From NCBI GenBank assembly GCA_964020085.1, contig OZ026605.1:10631060-10695059 (forward strand): DNA of 64,000 nucleotides. Reading direction: 5' to 3'. The DNA comes from Micromussa lordhowensis (Eukaryota; Cnidaria; Anthozoa; Scleractinia; Lobophylliidae). The notes beneath the pieces were generated by a model. That model made no database searches. It was not told where the DNA came from and saw only the letters and a program-made list of their open reading frames with translations. This document shows positions 11,589 through 20,870 of the stretch, one piece after another (position 1 is the first letter of the stretch; each line of letters opens with the position of its first letter). Made by a program: the position numbers and the translations under genes.

Positions 11589-12383
11589 TACAAAAACAGA
11601 AGTACCTAAGTTCTTTAGCCTATAAACTGTAGGCTCTCCATGAAGGCTTAACTCCCACGCGAATTTGAAAGTACTGTTTTACAAAGAGATAGCATGTACG
11701 TGACTGATACGATAGCTCAGTGCTATCATAAGAAACCACAGCTCCAGAAGATATAGCTATCATATGTGCTACGTTGTTTGATCCAGGTCCCCTCGGGCAT
11801 TTATTTATCTATAACGTGAGAGGATGAGGGTAAGAGAGTAAACACCCCACGTATGCCTTCTTCTGAAAGTAATCCCTCTCGAACTATTTTTAGATATGGT
11901 ACTCAGTTCTCTGGCGGATAATTTAAAACGCGCGCGTTGCGTGGATGTTTTCGTGTAGAATGAAAATGCGTGTAAAACGGCTTGGCCTGTCCACGCGAGC
12001 AAAATTTGAGTCACATGATTGGTCATTTATAGACTCCTTTGGGATTTCAGAAACCGGTCGATGTGATCTGAAAAAAAATTGAGAGGAATTACTTTAGGAG
12101 TAAGACTCCTACTCTTCATCCTCTCCTGTTTCCTGATACAGTGATCATGGCGATTATAGGGAAACTAGTTAGCGGGATAACTTGTAACCATCGTTCAACG
12201 GTTGCTGTACCGTAGTGATTGGAAACCAACCTTGGTTACAAACACGGCACGGAAATGCAACGTGACAACTACGAATCTCCAAATGAAACCTAATTTTCCC
12301 GACACGTGATAGTGATGAGTTAGAATTTAGCGAAGTACTGACCACGATCCTGCTCAATAGCATGTCGTTTAATTTAATCTTAA
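11589..12383. other. Intergenic, weak inverted repeat only
   Basis: No gene seen. GTGAGAGGATGAGGGTAAGAG near 11815 and CTCTTCATCCTCTCCTG near 12110 are roughly inverted and may be ends of an old element of about 300 bp. Confidence 0.35.
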
Positions 12384-13233
12384 ACTAGTAATAACCACAG
12401 GTTAGGAAGTGCGGGCGAGGGCTATGCATGATTTGTTTCACTGAGGTTAACGAATTCATTGTAAAACAGTGGCGTTGTGTTCTTTTTCCATTTTGGGCAT
12501 TTATATTTGCAGGGCAATAAAGGGTTGCATAGTGTGGGTGATTGTTTTCCCTAAAACGAGACAAAGGGACCTAAGAGTGGTTTTACTGACCTTGTGAAAC
12601 AGTAACACCAGTTTGATTATACACTAGTTCTATTTTGTGTTGGGTTTGACAAAATGGTTATTTTTTCACGTTGTGAATAAAAACACTGTTGATTATAAAA
12701 TGGACATATTGATTTAGTCAAGGTCATTTGATGTAACCCGACAACAACAGACACGGACAGGAAACGTTCCGATCACAAGTTCACACGCTCGATTTTGATT
12801 GGACGGCGCGCCAGCTATGCATGAGCTGCACGTGATTCTTCGACGAAATAGACGTCGTCCACGTGATAAAATTGTGTTGTGTGCATTCCAATTTATGGAC
12901 CGCCACTTCTGCATTAACTGCACGTGATTCTTGACATTCTTAGCTTCAAGAAGGCGAAATTGACATATTATTTGACCCTTCAACTACATTAAAGATCATT
13001 GACTATGGAAGGTGAAACAGCTATGCTTTGGTGAGAATTGTCTTCTGCTTGGTGTTGGTTTCTAGCGGTCAGAACGCCTGTGCTCAAATTACTGCTGCTT
13101 CGTGTTTGTCTCGCGTGGTCAAAGCGCCTGTGCTAAAATTACGTCCTTTCATTTCATTGGTTCTTAGTGTCCCTAAGGACAAATATTTGGAAGGACGACT
13201 TTTTTTGCTAAATTCGAGTCACTGCAAGGCTAT
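12384..13233. repeat. 850-bp dispersed/tandem repeat, single copy
   Basis: This segment begins ACTAGTAATAACCACAGG and ends CACTGCAAGGCTAT. It matches 62828-63677 almost base for base with the same 850-bp length, and that copy is followed head-to-tail by another. Inside are CACGTG sites (in GCACGTGATTCTT twice and CCACGTGAT once) and a duplicated stretch around CGCCTGTGCTCAAATTAC / CGCCTGTGCTAAAATTAC. Open frames on both strands are conserved only because the DNA is; no protein motif is seen. Confidence 0.85.
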
Positions 13234-13766
13234 ATAACTGCCGCGCATGCGTTTGAAACCAATGTTGAGATTAGGATTGCGGGCTCCGCTGGTCGCCCGC
13301 AATAATGGGGGTCTTCAGTCAAAACTCAGAGCTGATTGTTGTATTTCACTGACTCCGTTCACGGTTGGACAGGTCCAACAGGTCCTGCATGTATAAAAGT
13401 TCTGTTTACTGGTACATATACTAGCAAAACAATTCACACGGTGTAATCAGCGATTGCAGTTGAAACTTGAGACCATACTTTATTTGAAGTCAGGAGAAGG
13501 TTTGAATCATCAACTAGATCTGTTATTTTATAAAATTTGCAATGGGTTATTTCCACTTCACGATTCATTATACTAAACATATTCTTTTTAAAACAACGCG
13601 TCAGTTCATATCCTTCAAGATTTAGCCAGAGGAGACTTGGAATAACAGCTTGAGGCCACTCCACGGGGGTTATATCTGTTATGGAGAAACAATTGTTTCC
13701 TGTGGGTAATGATAAAATATGAATCTATTTGTGTTTTATTGTGTATTTGACAGGATTGCCTCAAGA
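13234..13766. other. Upstream region of the VWA gene
   Basis: No gene seen. A small hairpin (ATTGCGGG ... CCCGCAAT, 13276-13303) is present. The segment presumably contains the promoter and 5' UTR of the VWA gene, with a possible acceptor CAG just before the coding start. Confidence 0.4.
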
Positions 13767-16284
13767 ATGAGAGGGATTGGTTTGGCTATCTTATCCGTTT
13801 TGGCAGCAGGTAAATACACTAGAACAATGGACTGTACGATTAAAACTGAAATATAACAGTAAGACTAGACATTAGCCAATGCGGTACGGTGACTAGATTC
13901 TATTGCGTAAAATATTTACAACTGTTTGGCAATGTCGTCAAGTTAGTTATTTAATCTTTATTTATCTAGTTTTTATCGTAGTTTTTAGCCCATTTTACAT
14001 TATTATACTTTTTAGTTTTTAATTGTTTTATAGCTCAGTGTTGTAATGCGCAGGTGATCATATGTAACCTGACGTTAACCTGCGCAATATAAATGTAAAT
14101 TATAATTATTATAATTAAGCCAATTATTATAATTAAGCCAATGTAGCCCTAAAAAGCTTTATTTTGTTGTTCTGTTAATTTAGACAAGCAAGGTTTACAA
14201 TGTCCACGATAATTAGCACTTGAATGTCGGGATCCCTTGCAAAGACAAAAGAGACCCAACCCCAGCGCCTTATAAGGGTATAATTAACCTAAGTATTCCT
14301 GCCGCCAGTAATATCTTTTTCTTCGGATTCAGCCCAGCATGTAAACTAGAAATTTCATTTATTAACTCGTAACTGATCGATTTTCCAGAAAACAAATAGA
14401 GGTTGGCCTATCCTAGAGGTCAGCGTATTTTCATCTGTTGTCTATTGATGCATTCATTTTGTCTCACACAGTTTCACTTGCAAAAAAGGAGCAGTTTATG
14501 TGCCATAACAAGATAGACATGGTAATTCTCATAGATGGCTCAGGCAGCGTTTCAATGGATCAATTTAAAATCGGAAAGAAATTTGTCGCCGACCTCGTAA
14601 AACACTTCGACATTTCAAAGGAGAAGACGAACGTGGCAATGGCATCGTATAGTCAATACACGCACACAGCAAGAACATTTAACGACGAAACTTCCCTAGA
14701 ATCTGTTTTAAAGGCGGTGGATGAACTCCCATATGAAGGAGCCGCAAGTAGACTCGACTTTGGATTTGATCTTATCGAGTTTAAACTTTTTGTTGCCAAA
14801 AACGGAGCGAGGACAAGTAGTAAAGGTGAGAGTCATACAGTGCATTGCTCGTCTTCTTATACATAGGCTGGTTTTCACTACTGCATAAACGTAAGCATGA
14901 ACATAAGCATAAATTAACATGAGCATAAATTAGCATAAACATAAATCAGCATGAGCATAAATTAGCGTAAGTTTAAATTAACATGAGCATAAATTAGCAT
15001 AAACATAAATCAGCATGAGCATAAATTAGCGTAAGTTTAAATTAACATGAGCATAAATTAACAAAAGCATAGCATAGGCATAGGCATAAGCACAAACATT
15101 AGGAAGCGAAGCATAATAAGCATTAAGCTTATGCTGTGCTTATGTCGCAATGAGAACGATGGTGACATAGGCACCAGCATGGAAACAAGACAGTCAGCCA
15201 ATCATAACTCACTTTGACCCAGACTTCTGCGAAAACTCGCAGTATCACAAACAATCTGGACTCTGCTGTATATTTTTTACGGAAATGAATGGTATAGAGA
15301 ATCCAGTTTACTGCTCGTTTGCGAATGTCCTCGAGCTTATCTTCTGGTGTCCTCACTTGCTTATGCGTCTCCTAGTGCGTATGCTTTTGTTCGTTCCTAT
15401 TCTTATTGGTTAGTGCAAAACAGCGATGTATGCATGCCGAGATCTGGCAAGTTGTAGAATACACAGAGAGCCTGGAACTGATTGGAGTAGCCTCGAATAC
15501 ATGTCAAGACTGGCGGGAGGCCTTCAACTAAGCATGAACATTTTCCGTTTGGATAGTCGTTTGGATATTCCATTTGGAACTTTAGAATTAATAGGCTACG
15601 TTCGACATATCAATATTCTAACACGGCTCCGAGGTTTTCAGGACAAACTTCCATATTTGGTGGTGTTTGTATCCAAATTTCTTTTGGGAATTGAAAGACA
15701 AAAGAAACTTTAAAAAATTGCAATTTTGACCCGAAAAGCCTCAGATCTATGTTAGACGTGGCCAATTTTTTGCACTGTGGGTGAATTTCTTGATGAAACA
15801 AGTCACAAATCATAAGAGGAATGAAGGGGGAGCTCTCAGAGAGGGAGAGGGCATGGGGCGAGTCACCGAAACAATTATATCAACTGTGTGTGTCAGCTGC
15901 CAAATGACACTTTTTTCAACTGAGATTTGAGAACTAAAGCATCTACTGACAGCTGATATATGGACTGAAATTTTAAGTGATGAGAACATTTGACTGATAG
16001 CAAATCGTTATTTCCCTTCAGATGTAAAGAAAGTGGCAATGTTTCTGACCGATGGCCGTAGCACGCGAGGCGTGGAGTTTACAAGAGCGAGTACCCGTAC
16101 ACTAACAAGGGGAGGTATAAATCTGTTTTCAGTAGGCATTTCTTCTCATGTCGATGAAGCTGAACTTGACGAATTATCAAGCAAGCCAAGAGGAAGCCAC
16201 CAGCTTCATATAGAGACTCCAGGAAAATTCTTCACTAAAGACCAAGTTGAACATTTTGCCAAAGAGATTTGTAAACACGAATAA
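13767..16284 (+). CDS. Small secreted von Willebrand factor A (VWA) domain protein
   Basis: Exons 13767-13809, 14472-14825 and 16022-16284 join in phase 1/1 to 219 residues. The N terminus (MRGIGLAILSVLAA) is a short hydrophobic signal peptide. The rest is a single VWA fold: strand one and the metal site read IDMVILIDGSGSVS (DxSxS motif), then VAMASYSQYTHTARTF, a loop with GAASRLDFGFD instead of the usual GxTxT, and VAMFLTDGRSTRGVEF carrying the conserved TDG. It ends soon after the domain with no membrane segment, so the product should be extracellular. VWA proteins bind matrix or other proteins through the metal site. In corals similar small VWA proteins occur in the skeletal matrix, but that role here is inference. 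Intron 2 contains a MITE. A poly(A) signal AATAAA is at 16729-16734. Confidence 0.88.
14867..15424. mobile_element. MITE with CATAAGC subterminal repeats in VWA intron 2
   Basis: Left tip GCTGGTTTTCACTACTGC and right tip GGTTAGTGCAAAACAGC are inverted copies. Inside the left end are many short repeats of the type AACATAAGCATAAATTAGC (14880-15140), and GCTTATGCTGTGCTTATG lies near 15130. The inner 15140-15360 has no supported gene. Subterminal repeats of this kind are typical transposase-binding arrays of non-autonomous DNA transposons. Confidence 0.6.
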
Positions 16285-16783
16285 CAACTGAGGAAAAAAG
16301 TGTTCACTTGATTCAGTACCTGAGACTAACTTTTAATATGAAATCAGTCATACTGCGAGTGAACTTTAGTAGTTCCAGTTCCATGGATATATGATTAAAG
16401 AGATGTTTAAATCATTCGTTTGTCACGCCTTTTAGTATTGTAAATTAATTTTCAATCTGAGGTCAACTTTATTTCTTGCTAAATTATCTCGGATAATTCA
16501 ATACAACACGGGAATAATTTCGCTGGCGATTATTGCAATTTAGGCTTTTGCTTGTCGGTCATTTCGTAAAAACGCCATTCACCTGATTAGTTTGAACACA
16601 TGAAATGTGCTGGAGACCAACACAAATCTATAGCCCAATTTCAGACCACTGAGTTAACGAAGTATATACTTTCCCTGACCTATGCACTGAACTCACTGAG
16701 TTCCTACTTAACTGTTCCGACTTCAGTTAATAAACATTAACCTAATCCTTTCCGGCACCCTTAACATTCAAGGACCGCCGACC

Positions 16784-17012
16784 GGTTAGCTCAGTAGGTA
16801 GAGTTCCGGACTAGTCTGCGGGAGGTCGCAGGTTCAAACCCCGGCCGGACCAACACTCAGGGTCTTTAAATAACTGAGGAGAAAGTGTTGCCTTTGTAAT
16901 GACATCTGCAAATGGTTAGACTTTCTAGTCTTCTCGGATAAGGACGATAAACCGTAGCCGGCCCCGTCTCACAACTCTTCATACTTAATTCTGTGGGACG
17001 TAAAAGAACCAA
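16784..17012 (+). repeat. tRNA-derived SINE (family shared with 62.3-62.6 kb)
   Basis: The head GACCGGTTAGCTCAGTAGG is an A box and GGTTCAAACCCC a B box; the arms GACCGG/CCGG(A)CC can pair as in a tRNA acceptor stem. The body (CAGGGTCTTTAAATAACTGA, then CTTCTCGGATAAGGACGATA) matches the reverse complement of 62307-62619 nearly throughout. This copy is cut short at its 3' end by an inverted-repeat element starting at 17025. Confidence 0.8.
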
Positions 17013-17024
17013 TAGTACGTACAT

Positions 17025-17451
17025 ATGTCTGGATTTATGAAAACCGTGCTCACCTCAGCACAACCACCCTGACAGTTTTCCAAGAAATTACAGGGTATTT
17101 TTCAACAGATCAGCCACAGGCAGCCTGGCAACACACACTCTACTCACCCAGCTTGCTTGTGACTGGCTGGCTGGCTTCCAGGCACTAAGCCTACAGGGCA
17201 TGACTGACAAGCAGTTTTCCTAAGCAAAATGCCTCTCTCTGTGACTCACCCCACCCCCCAAAGGATAATTGCTGGACCTTTCCCTTGGTACCAGCTGGTA
17301 ACCAGGCACCTAAGCTTTCTACCACTACCCTCCATGACGGAGCCCCCCCTCACTTTCGGAGCACCGCAAGGGCCTGACTGCCGGCTATCGCCGGCAGGCA
17401 GGCGAAAAAGTTTTGGCCCGAAGTCGACACCGTTCTCAAAAATCCAGACAT
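17025..17451. mobile_element. Inverted-repeat element inserted in the SINE tail
   Basis: Left end ATGTCTGGATTTATGAAAAC and right end GTTCTCAAAAATCCAGACAT are inverted with a few mismatches. ACAT flanks both sides. A GC-rich hairpin (CTGCCGGCTATCGCCGGCAG) lies inside at about 17376. No coding sequence is seen. Confidence 0.55.
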
Positions 17452-17454
17452 ACA

Positions 17455-17690
17455 TATATTACATGTTATTATTCAACAAATTGATAACAAAATAGCCTAA
17501 ATCCTTGTAAACCTCTCTGTCGACATTTTCTCACTTCACTTTTTCTTCCCACGTACGAAGCTACGTATACCGCCGGATATCTGTTACCTACGGATGACAG
17601 ATATCGAGAGCATCATGACCATATTTGGATAGTGTTACGGCCTCGTCGGCTAAGTATCAGACGATATTCCGCGCGATTTCGCAAGATAAT
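17455..17690. repeat. Partial copy of the TTATTATTCAACAAATTG element
   Basis: It shares TTATTATTCAACAAATTG, then a segment around CGTACGAAGCTACGTATACC and ATATCTGTTACCTACGG, with 57225-57450 in inverted orientation. After GGATAGTGTTAC (about 17628) it jumps to GGCCTCGTCGGCTAAGTATC, which in the 57-kb copy lies further away. This copy therefore carries an internal deletion or rearrangement. Confidence 0.55.
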
Positions 17691-17844
17691 AGCCCAATTT
17701 CGATATATTAAAATTCAGCCTAAAACAATAGACCTCAGCACGAGGCTCGTGGGAATAACTACAGAGTTTGTGGAGTTTATTCCCACGAGCCTCGTGCTGA
17801 GGTCTATTGTTTTAGGCTGAATTTTAATATATCGAAATTGGGCT
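17691..17844. repeat. 68-bp perfect palindrome (cruciform-forming)
   Basis: Arms 17691-17758 and 17777-17844 are complementary over 68 bp with no mismatch that I can see, around an 18-bp loop. The left arm starts AGCCCAATTTCGATATATTA and reaches GCACGAGGCTCGTGGGAATAA. Three more flanking bases also pair. Identical arms imply very recent origin or active homogenisation. Confidence 0.9.
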
Positions 17845-18884
17845 ATTGTTAAATACCTGCATATCTCAAAATGCGTATACTTATTTACTTACAACGAAAT
17901 GACTGAAATAAGAAAATCACATTAGCAAGAAGTACTCTACTGAAATATTATAGTAAACTTGTAAGTGCATTGCTTCAGTTTTTGCGAGAAGTCAGGTGGT
18001 AATGTACATTCTATATTCTAAGGGATGACATGTAATGGTAATAGTGCTGAGTGGAGTCCAATTCGGTCTGTAATCATACGAGTGATAACACGTAATTACA
18101 ACTTTGGATGTGATTGGTTGATTTAAAGTACAACTTCGAATGTGATTGGCTTTTTGAACTGTCCGATAACAAACTGTCCAATAACAAACTGTCCACTGAA
18201 TAACAAACTGTCCGATAACAATTCGTGGAAAATAAGAGTTTTTTAAACCAATCACAATCGAGGAAATTGTAATTTTTATGATTAAGTACATTAAAATACT
18301 GCACAGGATTTCTTAATAAAAATTGTAAAACGTACATACTTACAACAGCGAGTTTGCGAATTATACCGAAGCTGAATTACAACTGATTTAAACGAGTAAA
18401 TTGAGTTGAAATTTAACATCGACGTCAGTGAATGAAACGCTTCAAGATATTCCGAGGAATACATTTCACACTGTTTAAGCTAAAGGTAAAATTGCCACCA
18501 TGTTCTCGGATTATTTTTACACAAGGAAGTCTTTGTCTATATACTTTACTCAAACAAAACAAAAGAAAACAAAATTCCCGTTTGTGAAGCGGTGGTTTAA
18601 TTATAATTTATTCTATTTTTGGAGTGGAATTCTTGCCTTTTGTTCAAGCCAAATGGTGCTAGGGTGAACAATTGCGCACTCCAATATGCCTCTTTAGTAA
18701 TTAGGAGCTAAATTCTGAGAGTTTTCTGAAACCACCACTTGATCAAGACATTAAAAAACAAAATCATTCAAATTATGCGCACTTTTATTCATAAAATGAA
18801 TCGCGACTTCACAGGTTTTCTTGTTCGTCAACATGGCAGATTTGTGATTCCGAAATCTAATCTTAAATTCTGTGGTGGTAGAGC
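17845..18884. other. Intergenic, short repeats only
   Basis: No gene seen. Around 18160-18225 there are four imperfect repeats of AACAAACTGTCC type with GATAACA or AATAACA between them. Confidence 0.45.
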
Positions 18885-19090
18885 CTACGCATTGTAGATG
18901 GCATTAGTACAGGAAACGAGGTAGCTGACATTTTTAGAATCGCAAGACAATTTACAAACGGATGTTATATATTCTGCCAGTTTGGTAGTTGTGAAACAAT
19001 CAGATTCTAAAAGATATTTTTTAACGAAGATCAATCTAGTTCGCTTACATTTGTGGCATACACCATTTTTAAAAGTTGTTTGTTCTTCCT
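18885..19090 (-). pseudogene. Penelope-like / GIY-YIG retroelement fragment
   Basis: The minus-strand frame shows a CxxC pair (GVCHKCKRT), then LAEYITSVCKLSCDSKNVSY and LVSC. This resembles the C...C / SC-x-SKNV-x-YL-x-SC block that precedes the GIY-YIG nuclease in Penelope-like elements. The nuclease motif itself (expected YVGET-like) is missing because a stop follows. It is a short relic, and assignment rests on motif recall only. Confidence 0.4.
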
Positions 19091-19105
19091 TTGTTCTATA
19101 TTTCG

Positions 19106-19232
19106 ATGGTGATGGAATCGAACCCACGACCTCCGGATTAGATCCACCGTTACTCTGCCGACCTCGTAGCTCAGTCGGCAGAGTAACGGTAGATCTAATC
19201 CGGAGGTCGTGGGTTCGATTCCCACCGAGGTC
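19106..19232. repeat. tRNA-like sequence with inverted partial copy
   Basis: On the plus strand, 19160-19232 has perfect 7-bp acceptor arms (GACCTCG / CGAGGTC), a D-arm-like GCTCAGTCGGCAGAG (A box), and a perfect T arm GTGGG-TTCGATT-CCCAC (B box). The anticodon stem is broken and position 33 is not T, so it is unlikely to be a working tRNA. An inverted copy of its 3' half lies at about 19106-19158, creating a palindrome. Most likely tRNA-derived SINE heads in opposite orientation. Confidence 0.55.
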
Positions 19233-19745
19233 AAAAGAATTTTTTCTTTACCTCGTGTGGTTCCCTGATTCCCTTTACTAGGGCTAACGCTCAGTGGGTC
19301 TTTCATGGGTTTCAAACAGCACTTTAATTTACACTTCAGGGTTAATTCTCTGTTCCACCATTTGTGTTCATAGTGCTACGCGGCACAACATTCATATGTA
19401 CCTCTGCTGGTTTAGGCTAATGACTTGGCGACAACTTAGTAGACGGAAATAGTTGTATAATAAGACGGCTTACCAGCCGTTTTGGCCAGTTCACGGTCAT
19501 CCTTTGTGAACCGCAGTTTCTCCGTGGTCGCCTCCCTGAGACCAGAATAAAACAACAGTTTTTTGTTTTCATATTTCATAGTCTTGTTTGTAAGATTACC
19601 GTCAGGCTGTTCACTAAAAACCAAGAGGAAAGGACCAATCACGAGAAAGGACAGTCAGTTTACAGTATCAACACATAATCAGGAGTAATGAAACTCAGCA
19701 TCCCACTGATGTACAACCAAATTCGAGGGTTGTCCAATACTCACA
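19233..19745. other. Intergenic, no gene seen
   Basis: No supported coding region or repeat in this stretch between the tRNA-like sequence and the first tandem array. Confidence 0.45.
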
Positions 19746-20870
19746 AACAGACTCCAATGGAATATCATTCATTCCAATGGTATTCCATTGGTGAAATGCA
19801 TATCATTACGGGCACTTAGAATATTTTCTACAGTTTCAGGCTGTGAGGAGGTGCATTCTACTTGTCCATTGGTACGATTGGTACCAATGGAATATCATTC
19901 ATTCCAATGGTATTCCATTGGTGAAATGCATGTCATTACGGGGACTTAGAATATTTCCTTCGGCTTCAGGCTGTTAGGGGGTGCATTCTACTTGTCCATT
20001 GGTACGATTGGTACCAATGGAATATCATTTATTCCAATGGTATTCCCTTGGTGATATGCATATCATTACGGGGACTTAGAATATTTTCTTTGGCTTTAGG
20101 CTGCGAGGGGGTGCATTCTACTGGTCCATTGGTATGATTGGTACGATTGGTACCAATGGAATATCATTCATTCCAATGGTATTCCATTGGTGAAATGCAT
20201 ATCATTACGGGGACTTAGAATATTTCCTTCGGCTTCAGGCTGTGAGGAGGTGCATTCTACTTGTCCATTGGTACGATTGGTACGATTGGTACCAATGGAA
20301 TATCATTCATTCCAATGGTATTCCATTGGTGAAATGCATATCATTACGGGGACTTAGAATATTTTCTTCGGCTTCAGGCTGCGAGGGGGTGCATTCTACT
20401 TGTCCATTGGTACGATTGGTACGATTGGTACGATTGGTACCAATGGAATATCATTCATTCCAGTGGTATTCCATTGGTGGAATGCATATCATTACAGGGA
20501 CTTAGAATATTTTCTTCGGATTCAGGCTGTGAGGGGGTGCATTCTACTTGTCCATTGGTACGATTGGTACGATTGGTACCAATGGAATATCATTCATTCC
20601 AGTGGTATTCCATTGGTGAAATGCATATCATTACGGAGACATAGAATATTTCCTTCAACTTCAGGCTGCGAGGGGGTGCATTCTACTTGTCCATTGGTAC
20701 GATTGGTACCAATGGAATATCATTCTTTCCAATGGTATTCCATTGGTGAAATGCATATCATTACAGGGACTTAGAATATTTTCTTCGGCTTCAGGCCGTG
20801 AGGTGGTGCATTCTACTTGTCCATTGGTACGATTGGTACGATTAGTACCAATGGAATATCATTCATTCGG
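19746..20870 (+). repeat. Minisatellite with period 121+9n bp
   Basis: About nine head-to-tail units share CCAATGGTATTCCATTGGTG, GGGGACTTAGAATATTTTC, TTCAGGCTG and GGGGTGCATTCTACTTGTCC. The GTGAAATGCA landmark falls at 19791, 19921, 20051, 20190, 20329, 20477, 20616 and 20746, so spacing is 130, 130, 139, 139, 148, 139 and 130. The 9-bp steps equal the number of GGTACGATT copies (one, two or three) before GGTACCAATGG. Frames across it are not convincing as protein. Confidence 0.95.

Noticed and set aside
12714..13237. Conserved ORFs on both strands of the 850-bp repeat
   Set aside because: They are identical in all copies only because the DNA is recent. They overlap antisense, lack motifs, and include no coding-type substitution pattern that I can see.
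15129..15813. ORFs of 67-95 codons in VWA intron 2
   Set aside because: They fall in or beside the MITE and have no recognised motif or splice support.
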